Below the pieces are notes generated by a model. The model did no database searches and was not told the DNA's origin. It saw only the letters and a program-made list of their open reading frames with translations. Below are positions 34,467 to 41,743 of a stretch of 64,000 nucleotides of DNA, piece after piece. The stretch covers positions 62,001 through 126,000 of the forward strand of contig NZ_WKRD01000004.1 in NCBI RefSeq assembly GCF_009680455.1. The letters are read 5' to 3'. The position numbers and the translations under genes were made by a program. The DNA is from Lachnospira eligens. Its GTDB lineage: Bacteria; Bacillota; Clostridia; Lachnospirales; Lachnospiraceae. How positions within the stretch are numbered: the first letter of the stretch is position 1; each line of letters opens with the position of its first letter.

Positions 34467-34857
34467 TAATTTTCCTTTCATAAATGCTTTATATCGAATA
34501 ACAAATTCGAATATAAATAGTCCTTTAGTCCTATAAGAAAGTAACATCTTTTAATATGTTTGTCTAGCACATTATGGAAAAGAATACATGAAATTTATGT
34601 AAATTTATTTTGATAGTCATGCAAATACAAATCTTACGAACATATTGCAATCAGCAGCACTTGTTTATGTATATAGATTTTGGCACAGTTTAGTTCTGAT
34701 TTTTACAATTTATAATATAAATGAGGTCGTACAATTCAAAGCATACAATTGTTAAGGCAAAGGCGCCCAGTACAGCGAAATCCGCTGGCTGGGCGCTTTT
34801 CCTGTATATCGTACAGATTGCAGGCAGCCAGAAAGAGATGTAGAAAGGATGGTAGTT
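34467..34857. promoter_or_regulatory. 391-bp gap with candidate promoter and leader attenuator
   Basis: The first 200 bp are AT-rich with no coding frame. TATAAT stands at 34711-34716, with only a weak -35 match. At 34763-34800 GCGCCCAG pairs with CTGGGCGC, holding an inner CAGCG/CGCTG stem, and TTTT follows. This terminator-like hairpin comes about 60 bp before the dehydrogenase operon rather than after a gene, which suggests premature termination control. Confidence 0.55.
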
Positions 34858-35184
34858 ATGGGAGCAAGAATTGAAGAACATCCAATATTGGGAAAACAAG
34901 AAAAAGGAAGGCTTGTAACATTTTATTTTGATGGGAAAGAACTGACAGGCTATGAGGGAGAACCAATTGCAGCGGCTCTTAAAGCGCAGGGCGTTATGAT
35001 ACACAGATATACAAAGAAAGAGCATAAGCCCAGAGGAATATTCTGTGCGATAGGAAGATGTACAGACTGCGTAATGGTTGTTAATGGAAAACCAAATATA
35101 AGGACATGTGTTACTCCTTTAGAGGAGGGCATGAAGGTCCAGACACAGTATGGAGTGAGTGACAAACCATTTGAAGAGCAGTAG
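34858..35184 (+). CDS. [2Fe-2S] small subunit of an HcnA/LhpF-type dehydrogenase
   Basis: 108 residues from ATG 34858; the ATG at 34849 is fused to the AAAGG site. Cys ligands are in FCAIGRCTDC and RTCVTP, the plant-type ferredoxin-like pattern of HcnA, OoxA-like and SoxA-like small subunits. In heterotrimeric flavin dehydrogenases this subunit shuttles electrons between the two FAD subunits. It starts a four-gene operon (34858-38302) whose order matches HcnA, HcnB, a BFD-type protein and HcnC. The oxidised amine or amino acid is not known. Confidence 0.82.
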   Translation: MGARIEEHPILGKQEKGRLVTFYFDGKELTGYEGEPIAAALKAQGVMIHRYTKKEHKPRGIFCAIGRCTDCVMVVNGKPNIRTCVTPLEEGMKVQTQYGVSDKPFEEQ

Positions 35185-35202
35185 ATGAAAGGAAGTGTGG
35201 AT

Positions 35203-36783
35203 ATGAAGCGATTTGATCTTATTATAGTTGGTGCAGGTCCGTCGGGGTTATCAGCAGCAATAGAAGCAGCTAAGAGAGGACTTGAAGTAGTTGTATTTGA
35301 TGAAAATGAAAAACCAGGAGGACAGCTTTTTAAGCAGATACATAAATTCTTTGGTTCTAAGGAGCATAAGGCTAAGATAAGGGGCTTTAAGATAGGTGAA
35401 GATTTATTAAAGGAAGCAGATGCAGCAGGAGTTAAGGTTGTTCTTAATGCAACAGTCTGTGGAATGTATCAGGACAAAGAGATTACAGTAAGAATTGGCG
35501 ATGAGATACATCATTTTAAAGGAGATTCAATAATAATTGCTACAGGCGCAGCAGAAAATATGGTTACATTTCCAGGCTGGACATTGCCGGGGGTTATTGG
35601 TGCAGGAGCAGCACAGACAATGATGAATCTTCATGGAGTTAAGCCAGGAAGCAGAATTCTTATGCTTGGCTCAGGAAATGTAGGACTTGTTGTAAGTTAT
35701 CAGCTTATACAGTGTGGCTGTGAGGTTGTGGCACTTGTTGATGCTGCACCAAGAATTGGCGGATATGGAGTGCATGCAGCAAAGGTAGCACGTACAGGAG
35801 TTCCATTCTATCTGTCACATACGATAGTAAAAGCAGAAGGAGATGACCATGTTACTGGAGTAACAATAGCAGAGGTTGATTCATCTTTCAAATTCATACA
35901 AGGTACAGAAAAATATTTTGATGTAGACACAATATGTCTGGCCGTTGGACTTTCACCTATGTCACAGCTTCTTAAAATGTCAGGCTGTAAGATGGAGGAT
36001 AATCCAAAGCGTGGAGGACAGGTTCCTATATGTGATGAATATGGAAGAACTTCTATTCCGGGGGTATTCGTTGCTGGAGATGTTTCAGGAATTGAAGAGG
36101 CAAGTTCAGCTATGATTGAGGGACGTATGGCAGGAATCGCAGCAGCTGAGTATCTGGGATACATAGATAAAACAGAATTAGATGAGAATTTAAAGAGTCT
36201 TGATGTAGCACTTGATGGTTTAAGGCAGGGAATGTTTGCACCAAAGAACAGAGGTAAGCTTATAGAAAAAACAGAGGAAGGAATCGATATTTCTACAACA
36301 CTTCTTACTAAAGGATATGTTGCAGATGATGAGATTGAGAGATTTCCGGGTGTGACAAGAAGACCGGGAGTTCATCCTGTAATGGAATGTACCCAGAATA
36401 TACCTTGTAATCCATGTCAGGATGCATGTCCTAAGAAATGTATCAAGATAGGAGAAAAGATTACTTCACTTCCGGATGTTGATGAAAGTGCAACATGCAT
36501 TGGTTGTGGAATGTGCGTGGCTTCATGTTCAGGTCAGGCAATTTTCCTTGTTGACGAAACATATGAAGAAGGCTTTGCAAGCGTCACGATGCCGTATGAG
36601 TTATTACCTTTGCCAAAGACGGGTGACAGAGGAATAGCTCTTGGACGTAATGGACAGAAGGTATGTGCGGCGGAGGTTATCAGTGTGAAGTCTTCACCGG
36701 CATTTGATAAAACCAATCTGCTTACTATAAAAGTTCCTTCAGAATTTGTTATGAAGGCAAGATTTTTCAAGAAAGAGGCATAA
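35203..36783 (+). CDS. FAD-dependent oxidoreductase with C-terminal 2x[4Fe-4S] domain (HcnB-like)
   Basis: 526 residues from ATG 35203 (AAAGGAAG upstream). The N-terminal Rossmann motif is IIVGAGPSGLSAAIEAAKRG; a second GSGNVGLVVSYQL binds NAD(P) or acts as structural remnant; GVFVAGDVSG completes the FAD site. Residues about 395-450 carry two cluster motifs, CNPCQDACPKKC and CIGCGMCVASC, a ferredoxin-type domain not present in classical HcnB. This suggests that electrons leave through ferredoxin-like clusters, fitting an anaerobe. The stop codon overlaps the hairpin element at 36782. Confidence 0.85.
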   Translation: MKRFDLIIVGAGPSGLSAAIEAAKRGLEVVVFDENEKPGGQLFKQIHKFFGSKEHKAKIRGFKIGEDLLKEADAAGVKVVLNATVCGMYQDKEITVRIGDEIHHFKGDSIIIATGAAENMVTFPGWTLPGVIGAGAAQTMMNLHGVKPGSRILMLGSGNVGLVVSYQLIQCGCEVVALVDAAPRIGGYGVHAAKVARTGVPFYLSHTIVKAEGDDHVTGVTIAEVDSSFKFIQGTEKYFDVDTICLAVGLSPMSQLLKMSGCKMEDNPKRGGQVPICDEYGRTSIPGVFVAGDVSGIEEASSAMIEGRMAGIAAAEYLGYIDKTELDENLKSLDVALDGLRQGMFAPKNRGKLIEKTEEGIDISTTLLTKGYVADDEIERFPGVTRRPGVHPVMECTQNIPCNPCQDACPKKCIKIGEKITSLPDVDESATCIGCGMCVASCSGQAIFLVDETYEEGFASVTMPYELLPLPKTGDRGIALGRNGQKVCAAEVISVKSSPAFDKTNLLTIKVPSEFVMKARFFKKEA

Positions 36784-36832
36784 TCCTCCCCCTCACCAGG
36801 GGCTGGATTTTGTATGCAAAATAAGGAGGATT
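36782..36832 (+). promoter_or_regulatory. Shine-Dalgarno-pairing hairpin element, copy 2
   Basis: AATCCTCC (36782-36789) pairs perfectly with GGAGGATT (36825-36832), which includes the ribosome site of the next gene. Between them lie CCCCT-CACC-AGGGG and ATTTTG-TATG-CAAAAT. The layout equals the copies at 5174 and 48753 although stem sequences differ. Here it separates two subunit genes of one enzyme, so it may set subunit ratio. Confidence 0.7.
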
Positions 36833-36836
36833 GAAT

Positions 36837-37172
36837 ATGCACGAAGTAAATGACCGTTTAAGGGATATAGGAGAATTCGTTCCGGCACCAGATGACGATA
36901 TGCTCATCTGCCGCTGTGAAGAGATTACAAAGGGTGAGATAAGAAAAGCTGTTCATGATGGTATGTGGACAATGACAGAAATAAGAAGATATTTAAGAAC
37001 AGGAATGGGACTATGTCAGGGACAGACCTGTGCAAAGCTTGTTAAGGGAATTGTTGCAAGGGAATTAGGAGTGTCGCCGGCAACACTTGAACCGGCAACA
37101 AGCAGAGCACCAATGAGACCTACAGAAATGAGAATTCTTGGTAATGAAGCAGAGGACAACAAGGAGGTGTAA
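36837..37172 (+). CDS. BFD-like [2Fe-2S]-binding protein
   Basis: 111 residues from ATG 36837. Cys ligands ICRCEE (about 22-27) and GLCQGQTC (about 62-69) are the bacterioferritin-associated-ferredoxin-like pattern that in HcnB and OoxA is fused to the large subunit. Here it is a separate protein, so the subunit has been split compared with HcnB. It probably mediates electron transfer between the flavoproteins before and after it. It starts behind the hairpin element 36782-36832. Confidence 0.82.
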   Translation: MHEVNDRLRDIGEFVPAPDDDMLICRCEEITKGEIRKAVHDGMWTMTEIRRYLRTGMGLCQGQTCAKLVKGIVARELGVSPATLEPATSRAPMRPTEMRILGNEAEDNKEV

Positions 37173-37174
37173 TT

Positions 37175-38302
37175 ATGGCAAATACAGCAGATGTAATTAT
37201 TATAGGTGGCGGAATTATAGGTAATGCTATAGCCTATTATCTGGCAAAGAAAGGCACTGATGTAATTGTTCTTGAAGGCAGCGACCATATTGGAAATGGT
37301 GGCTCGTCAAGAAATGGCGGAGGTGTCCGTCAGTCAGGACGAGACCCGAGAGAACTTCCTCTTGTCATGTACGGAATAAAGAACCTGTGGCCATCACTAT
37401 CAGAGGAACTTGAAGTTGACTGTGAATATCATCAGGATGGAAATTTAAGACTTGGAAAGAATGACAAACATAAACAGATTCTTGAAGGGCTTACCGAAAG
37501 GGCTGTCAAGGTGGGACTTGATGTAAGAATGATAGATGGAGATGAAGTACGCCGTATTAATCCTTATCTGTCAGATGAGGTAACATGTGCAAGCTGGTGT
37601 CCCACAGATGGTCATGCCAATCCGCTTACGACAACATTGGGTTTCTATAAGACAGCAAGAAAGCTTGGCGTAAGATTCATTACGGGTGAAAAGGTAATAG
37701 AATTAAAGAAGATAAAAGGTCGATTAAAAAAGGTAATCACCCCTAATAATATATATGAAGCAGATACAGTTGTTGTGGCAGCCGGCTATGAAAGTAAAGA
37801 AATTCTTGGTACGGTAGGAATAGATGTGCCTATGAGCAGAGTACTTATTGAAGCACTTGTAACAGAAGCTGAACCACATATGTTTGACCAGATGTTAGGA
37901 ACAGCAGAAGCTGATTTTTATGGACATCAGACAAAGCATGGTTCATTCGTATTTGGTGGCTCATCAGGTTATGAGGCAGTCAATAAGGATAATGGAACCC
38001 CGATATGCAGCAGCATTACTGCTCCTTGTATATGCAGAGGTATTATGAAATATTTTCCAGATCTTGCGGATGCCAAGATAGTAAGGACGTGGGCAGGCTG
38101 GGCTGACCAGATGAAAGATGGTGTTCCTGTATTAGGAAATGTATCAGAGGTTCCGGGGCTTGTTCTTGCAACAGGATTTTGTGGCCATGGTTTTGGAATA
38201 GCACCCGCAATTGGTCATGAACTGGCAGATTTAATAGTAGATGGAAAAACATCTATAGATATAAATGCATTGCGATATGATAGATTTAAGGCTAAAATAT
38301 AA
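37175..38302 (+). CDS. FAD-dependent amino acid/amine dehydrogenase, DAO family (HcnC/LhpB-like)
   Basis: 375 residues. IIIGGGIIGNAIAYYLAKKG (about 8-27) binds FAD; the C-terminal GLVLATGFCGHGFGIAPAIG is the DAO-family substrate/flavin loop. It is the catalytic subunit that oxidises a glycine-, sarcosine- or proline-type amine. With the three preceding genes it resembles D-hydroxyproline dehydrogenase (LhpBEF), opine oxidase and HcnABC. Anaerobic D-hydroxyproline or related imino acid oxidation is the best guess; no racemase or deaminase gene is adjacent to confirm it. GGAGGTG lies 7 bp before the ATG. Confidence 0.85.
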   Translation: MANTADVIIIGGGIIGNAIAYYLAKKGTDVIVLEGSDHIGNGGSSRNGGGVRQSGRDPRELPLVMYGIKNLWPSLSEELEVDCEYHQDGNLRLGKNDKHKQILEGLTERAVKVGLDVRMIDGDEVRRINPYLSDEVTCASWCPTDGHANPLTTTLGFYKTARKLGVRFITGEKVIELKKIKGRLKKVITPNNIYEADTVVVAAGYESKEILGTVGIDVPMSRVLIEALVTEAEPHMFDQMLGTAEADFYGHQTKHGSFVFGGSSGYEAVNKDNGTPICSSITAPCICRGIMKYFPDLADAKIVRTWAGWADQMKDGVPVLGNVSEVPGLVLATGFCGHGFGIAPAIGHELADLIVDGKTSIDINALRYDRFKAKI

Positions 38303-38311
38303 ATAATATGG

Positions 38312-38352
38312 CTTGGGCTTTTGGTGGAATTATATATCTGCTAAAAGTCCAA
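38312..38352 (+). repeat. solo copy of the AAAGTCCAAA palindromic repeat
   Basis: TTGGGCTTTTGGTGGAATT...AAAAGTCCAA is an imperfect inverted repeat matching the units of the array at 41381-41671, especially unit 2, including the internal GGTGGAATT. It lies between the dehydrogenase operon and the AraC gene. Confidence 0.7.
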
Positions 38353-38394
38353 ACTTGTCGTTGGCTTAAATGTAGGGGGAAAAGAGGAGGCAAT

Positions 38395-39228
38395 ATGGAG
38401 TATAAAACAGACAAATTAAGACCTACCCAGCCTTTTCTTGTATTGGAGACGCAGGATTTTAAGCAGGAAATATATCTTAATCAGGGGATATCACATTTCT
38501 ACACATTCAGACTTGAAAAAACAAAGGAAATAACTACAGTTCCTGATAGTTGTGTAGATATGCTTTTCGAATATGGAGAAAATGGAATGACTGCTTATGC
38601 AATTGGTAGTCCTATTAAAGCATTAGATGTAGAGTGGCAGGGGAAGAAAGAGTATTTTGGAGTAAGGTTCATGCCTGGAAGCATGCCGGTTGGACTTAAT
38701 GTGACATTGCGGGATCTTGTTGACTGCCGATTCTATCTGGAAGATATACTTCTTGATAATAATGGAACATTTGTAAGTGGGATGGAAAAAAAGAAGACAT
38801 TCAAAGACAGGATTAATTATTTTCTTGAAGAATATACTAAACTGGAGATGAGACAGGAAAAGCCGTTTGGTAAGATGGAGATACTTATGGCAGTTAAAGA
38901 GCTGGCATATAATTCAGGAGGCCTGATGAGAATTTCAGAAATGGCTGACACAGTTGGATATACAGAAAGATATATTAATAAGATTTTTATTGAGCAGATG
39001 GGATTTTCCCATAAGGTATTCTGCAAGATAATACAGTTTCAGAGAAGTCTGGAATTCCTTAATTATGGCAATGTGGATAATATGACAGAAGCAGCTGTTA
39101 ATCTTGGGTATTATGACCAGCCACAGTTTATAAGAGATTTTAAGACATATTGCGGAATGACACCTAAAAGATATCTTATGCTTACTAAGAGAATCAGATA
39201 CAACAACCTTGTTGAAAATGTGTCATAA
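38395..39228 (+). CDS. AraC family transcriptional regulator
   Basis: 277 residues from ATG 38395 behind AGAGGAGG; the frame extends upstream without a ribosome site. The N-terminal half is a beta-rich sensing domain of the type with PDSCVDMLFEYGE and FGVRFMPGSM. The C-terminal half has two helix-turn-helix motifs (RISEMADTVGYTERYINKIF and AVNLGYYDQPQFIRDFKTYC) and the closing GMTPKRY. It is 92 bp downstream of the dehydrogenase operon in the same direction, so it may regulate that operon. The ligand is unknown. Confidence 0.88.
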   Translation: MEYKTDKLRPTQPFLVLETQDFKQEIYLNQGISHFYTFRLEKTKEITTVPDSCVDMLFEYGENGMTAYAIGSPIKALDVEWQGKKEYFGVRFMPGSMPVGLNVTLRDLVDCRFYLEDILLDNNGTFVSGMEKKKTFKDRINYFLEEYTKLEMRQEKPFGKMEILMAVKELAYNSGGLMRISEMADTVGYTERYINKIFIEQMGFSHKVFCKIIQFQRSLEFLNYGNVDNMTEAAVNLGYYDQPQFIRDFKTYCGMTPKRYLMLTKRIRYNNLVENVS

Positions 39229-39341
39229 AATATTCATTAATTAAAATGTTTATAATAAGTAATATAATTAAGTAAAAAGTGACTTTCAACGTTAAATATG
39301 CTACAATATGCAGGCAAATATAAGTGAACGGGGAGATTTAC

Positions 39342-39902
39342 ATGTCGCAGTTGACAAGAAAAGCAATAATGAAGTGTACACTTGAACTTGCTGAAAAAAA
39401 ATCACTGAAGAAAATCACAATTAAAGATATAGCCGATGAATGTGGTATTACGAGGAGCACATTTTACTATCATTTTTCCGATATATATGATGTACTGGAT
39501 GGTGTTGTCCAGGCAAAGATTGATGAATTCAATGAAGAGTACAATGGTGAGATGGACAAGGTTCTTATGAGATTTATAGAATATAGTATAATTCATAGGA
39601 AAGTATGGGCTAATCTTTTTGATGCAAGAGGAAGAGAGTGGCTGGAAAAATATGTTAAGACACGAATTCATTATCTGGCACTTTTGCAGATTAGAAAAAT
39701 GTCTGAAGGATACATACTTTCTATTAAGGATGTCGAGATTATATGCAGTTTCTATGAGGAAGCTATATTTGGATTGCTTATAAGATGGATTATTAAAGAA
39801 GAAAAGGCCAAGACTGTTGATGAAATCAAGGATACCGTTGAAAGAATCGAGAAATTATTTGAGGGTCAGCTTGACCTTATTATATCTAATATGAAGAAGT
39901 AA
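39342..39902 (+). CDS. TetR/AcrR family transcriptional regulator
   Basis: 186 residues from ATG 39342 (GGGGAG upstream; the GTG further up precedes that site). The helix-turn-helix is ITIKDIADECGITRSTFYYH; the rest is helical. It is followed 17 bp later by an esterase gene, and a terminator separates the pair from the acyl-chain operon at 41044. It resembles the TetR protein at 163 in domain layout. It probably controls the esterase and possibly the downstream operon. Confidence 0.88.
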   Translation: MSQLTRKAIMKCTLELAEKKSLKKITIKDIADECGITRSTFYYHFSDIYDVLDGVVQAKIDEFNEEYNGEMDKVLMRFIEYSIIHRKVWANLFDARGREWLEKYVKTRIHYLALLQIRKMSEGYILSIKDVEIICSFYEEAIFGLLIRWIIKEEKAKTVDEIKDTVERIEKLFEGQLDLIISNMKK

Positions 39903-39919
39903 TTGTCGGGAGTACATCA

Positions 39920-40810
39920 ATGGGGAATATTTTAACAAAACAGTTTTACAGGCAGAGAAAAGATTTTGAAGATTCATGTGCAGGAAGAGATGCAGGATTA
40001 ACATTTCCGGAAGGAGTAAGATGCAGTACTGACATTGCATATGCTGATGATGGAATTAAAGCACATATGCTTGACATATACAGACCGGAAGATTCACAGG
40101 AAAAGATTCTTCCTGTAATTATTAATGTTCATGGTGGAGGTCTTATTATTGGTAATAAGGAGTTTAACAGATATTTCTGTGCTCTGCTTTGCAAGAAGGG
40201 ATTTCTTGTATACAGCATAGAGTACAGGCTGATTCCAGACTGCCTTATATATGACCAGCTTGCAGACGTTTTCATGGCAATGGATTATATAAAGGAGAGG
40301 CTGGCAGCAGATGGCGGCGATTCGTCACATGTATATATGGCAGGTGACAGCGGCGGCGCATGCCTTATCACATATGCCAATGCCATCCAGAACAGCACTA
40401 ATATAGCGAGGGCAGCAAATGTCACACCATCAGGACTTCGCATTAATGCGCTTGGGCTTATAAGTGGAATGTTCTATACATCAAGATTTGATAAGATTGG
40501 ACTTTTTCTTCCAAAGTATCTGTATGGCAGGGATTACAAGAAAACTCCATTCGCAAAGTATGTTAATCTTGAAAACAGGGAGCTGCTGAACTCACTTGCA
40601 CCAGTCTGGCTCGTGACAAGCCATAATGATTTCTTACGAAGATATACAACAGATTTTGAGAAGGCACTGACAAGAGCAGAAAGAGAGCATGAACTTGTAG
40701 TTTTTCCTAAGAATAAAAAGCTTACACATGCGTTCAGTGTGTTTGAGCCTTTTATGCCAGAGAGCGGTGCGGTTATTGATATGATGGTGGAGTATCTTAG
40801 GAAGTTCTGA
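39920..40810 (+). CDS. alpha/beta hydrolase (HSL-type esterase)
   Basis: 296 residues. The oxyanion HGGG motif is NVHGGGLIIGN (about 72-82), the nucleophile elbow GDSGGA (Ser about 141) and a C-terminal catalytic His in LTHAFSVF. An Asp in WLVTSHNDF could complete the triad. This is the hormone-sensitive-lipase esterase group, which acts on short acyl esters. No signal peptide is visible. Coupled to a TetR regulator and next to an acyl-chain operon, it may act on related esters. Confidence 0.83.
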   Translation: MGNILTKQFYRQRKDFEDSCAGRDAGLTFPEGVRCSTDIAYADDGIKAHMLDIYRPEDSQEKILPVIINVHGGGLIIGNKEFNRYFCALLCKKGFLVYSIEYRLIPDCLIYDQLADVFMAMDYIKERLAADGGDSSHVYMAGDSGGACLITYANAIQNSTNIARAANVTPSGLRINALGLISGMFYTSRFDKIGLFLPKYLYGRDYKKTPFAKYVNLENRELLNSLAPVWLVTSHNDFLRRYTTDFEKALTRAEREHELVVFPKNKKLTHAFSVFEPFMPESGAVIDMMVEYLRKF

Positions 40811-40913
40811 TAATGTTGTGGAATTGAGAGGCAGAACTGTGTAGATAATTCAATGCTTTGACGATAATATTTGGACACTTTAACGAAAATGTCCGAAATT
40901 AGTACAATTATAG

Positions 40914-40949
40914 AACCCGTGTAGCGTTTTCGAACACTACACGGGTTTT
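40914..40949 (+). terminator. rho-independent terminator
   Basis: AACCCGTGTAG pairs with CTACACGGGTT and is followed by TTG TTA. A nearby dyad GGACA (40873-40877) / TGTCC (40890-40894) may be an unrelated operator. Confidence 0.8.
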
Positions 40950-41043
40950 GTTATGCCAAATTTTTACAAAAAAATATATAATGTGTAGGTGCTTTTTTTA
41001 GTGGACGCACAATATGATTAAAGAAAAAGGATGGAATATTATA

Positions 41044-41289
41044 ATGAGCACTAACGAAATTATGCCAAAGTTAAAAGACTTTTTATGTGAGAATTTAGGA
41101 ATTGACGCAGATGTTTTAGAGTTTGATACACAGCTTTTCGGAGATGGTGAAATCGGACTTGATTCAATTGATTCACTTGAAATCATTGCTTATGTTGATG
41201 ATGAATTCGGTGTTCAGATGACAGGTGTTGGCAAAGAACACTTCTACAGCATTGAGACAATCGCTAAGTATATCGAAGAAAATGCATAA
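41044..41289 (+). CDS. acyl carrier protein of the ketosynthase operon
   Basis: 81 residues from ATG 41044; the upstream in-frame ATG at 41014 would put AAAAAGGA inside the gene. The phosphopantetheine site is in GLDSIDSLEI (Ser about 38). The protein is acidic and has the usual four-helix length. A -10-like TATAAT stands at 40977-40982. It is followed by a 29-bp hairpin and a repeat array before the fused ketosynthase gene. It is clearly different from the ACP at 4085, so each cluster has its own carrier. Confidence 0.9.
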   Translation: MSTNEIMPKLKDFLCENLGIDADVLEFDTQLFGDGEIGLDSIDSLEIIAYVDDEFGVQMTGVGKEHFYSIETIAKYIEENA

Positions 41290-41303
41290 TATATAAAATG
41301 TGG

Positions 41304-41332
41304 CGGGTGTCAGATGACTTTTCTGGCACCCG
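41304..41332 (+). promoter_or_regulatory. hairpin after ACP gene
   Basis: CGGGTGTCAGA pairs perfectly with TCTGGCACCCG. No T run follows, so it is not a classic terminator; it may stabilise the short ACP mRNA or lower read-through into the ketosynthase gene. Confidence 0.6.
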
Positions 41333-41380
41333 TATTAGTTACGGATATAAGTTGTGGTTGATTGCTTGGATGTTGCTGAC

Positions 41381-41671
41381 GGATTGGACTTTTAGGCTGG
41401 AATATTGCTTACAAAGTCCAAACGGGAATGCTAGAGTCGATGGATTGGACTTTTTGGTGGAATTGGATTCCTGAAAGTCCAAAACAGCGTGACGAGATTG
41501 ACAGATTGGATGTTGTGGGCAGAAACAAGACTTGGAAAGTCCAAACCGACGCACCAGAGCGAGCAGATTGGACGTTAGAAGCAGAAACAGGACTTGAAAA
41601 GTCCAAACCGACGCACCAGAGCTGGAAGATTGGGCATAATAAGCAAGAACATGCCTCACAAAGTCCAAAAC
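41381..41671 (+). repeat. array of five roughly 61-bp palindromic repeats
   Basis: Units start at about 41382, 41442, 41504, 41565 and 41628. Each begins GATTGG and ends with AAAGTCCAAA; the right arm is kept in all five, the left arm TTGGACTTT is best in units 1 and 2. Units 3 and 4 also share CGACGCACCAGAGC after the right arm. The period of 60-63 bp is regular. The array fills the gap between the ACP and ketosynthase genes. It is not a CRISPR array, because the variable part is inside each palindrome and partly shared. Confidence 0.85.
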
Positions 41672-41743
41672 AAAGACAACTACACACTCCACCCCCAAAA
41701 AAGTATTATAAGAAATTATGAAAATAACAATAAAGGAGCAATT

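Noticed and set aside
40861..41043. FapR or FabT operator ahead of the acyl-chain operon
   Set aside because: No sequence resembling the known operator consensus was found; only an unrelated GGACA/TGTCC dyad is there.
41381..41671. Regular repeats that could suggest a CRISPR array
   Set aside because: The units are palindromes with variation inside the hairpin, spacers are only about 17 bp and partly shared between units, and no cas genes are near.
41428..41721. Open frame across the repeat array
   Set aside because: Its translation simply reflects the 61-bp repeat period, and there is no ribosome site.
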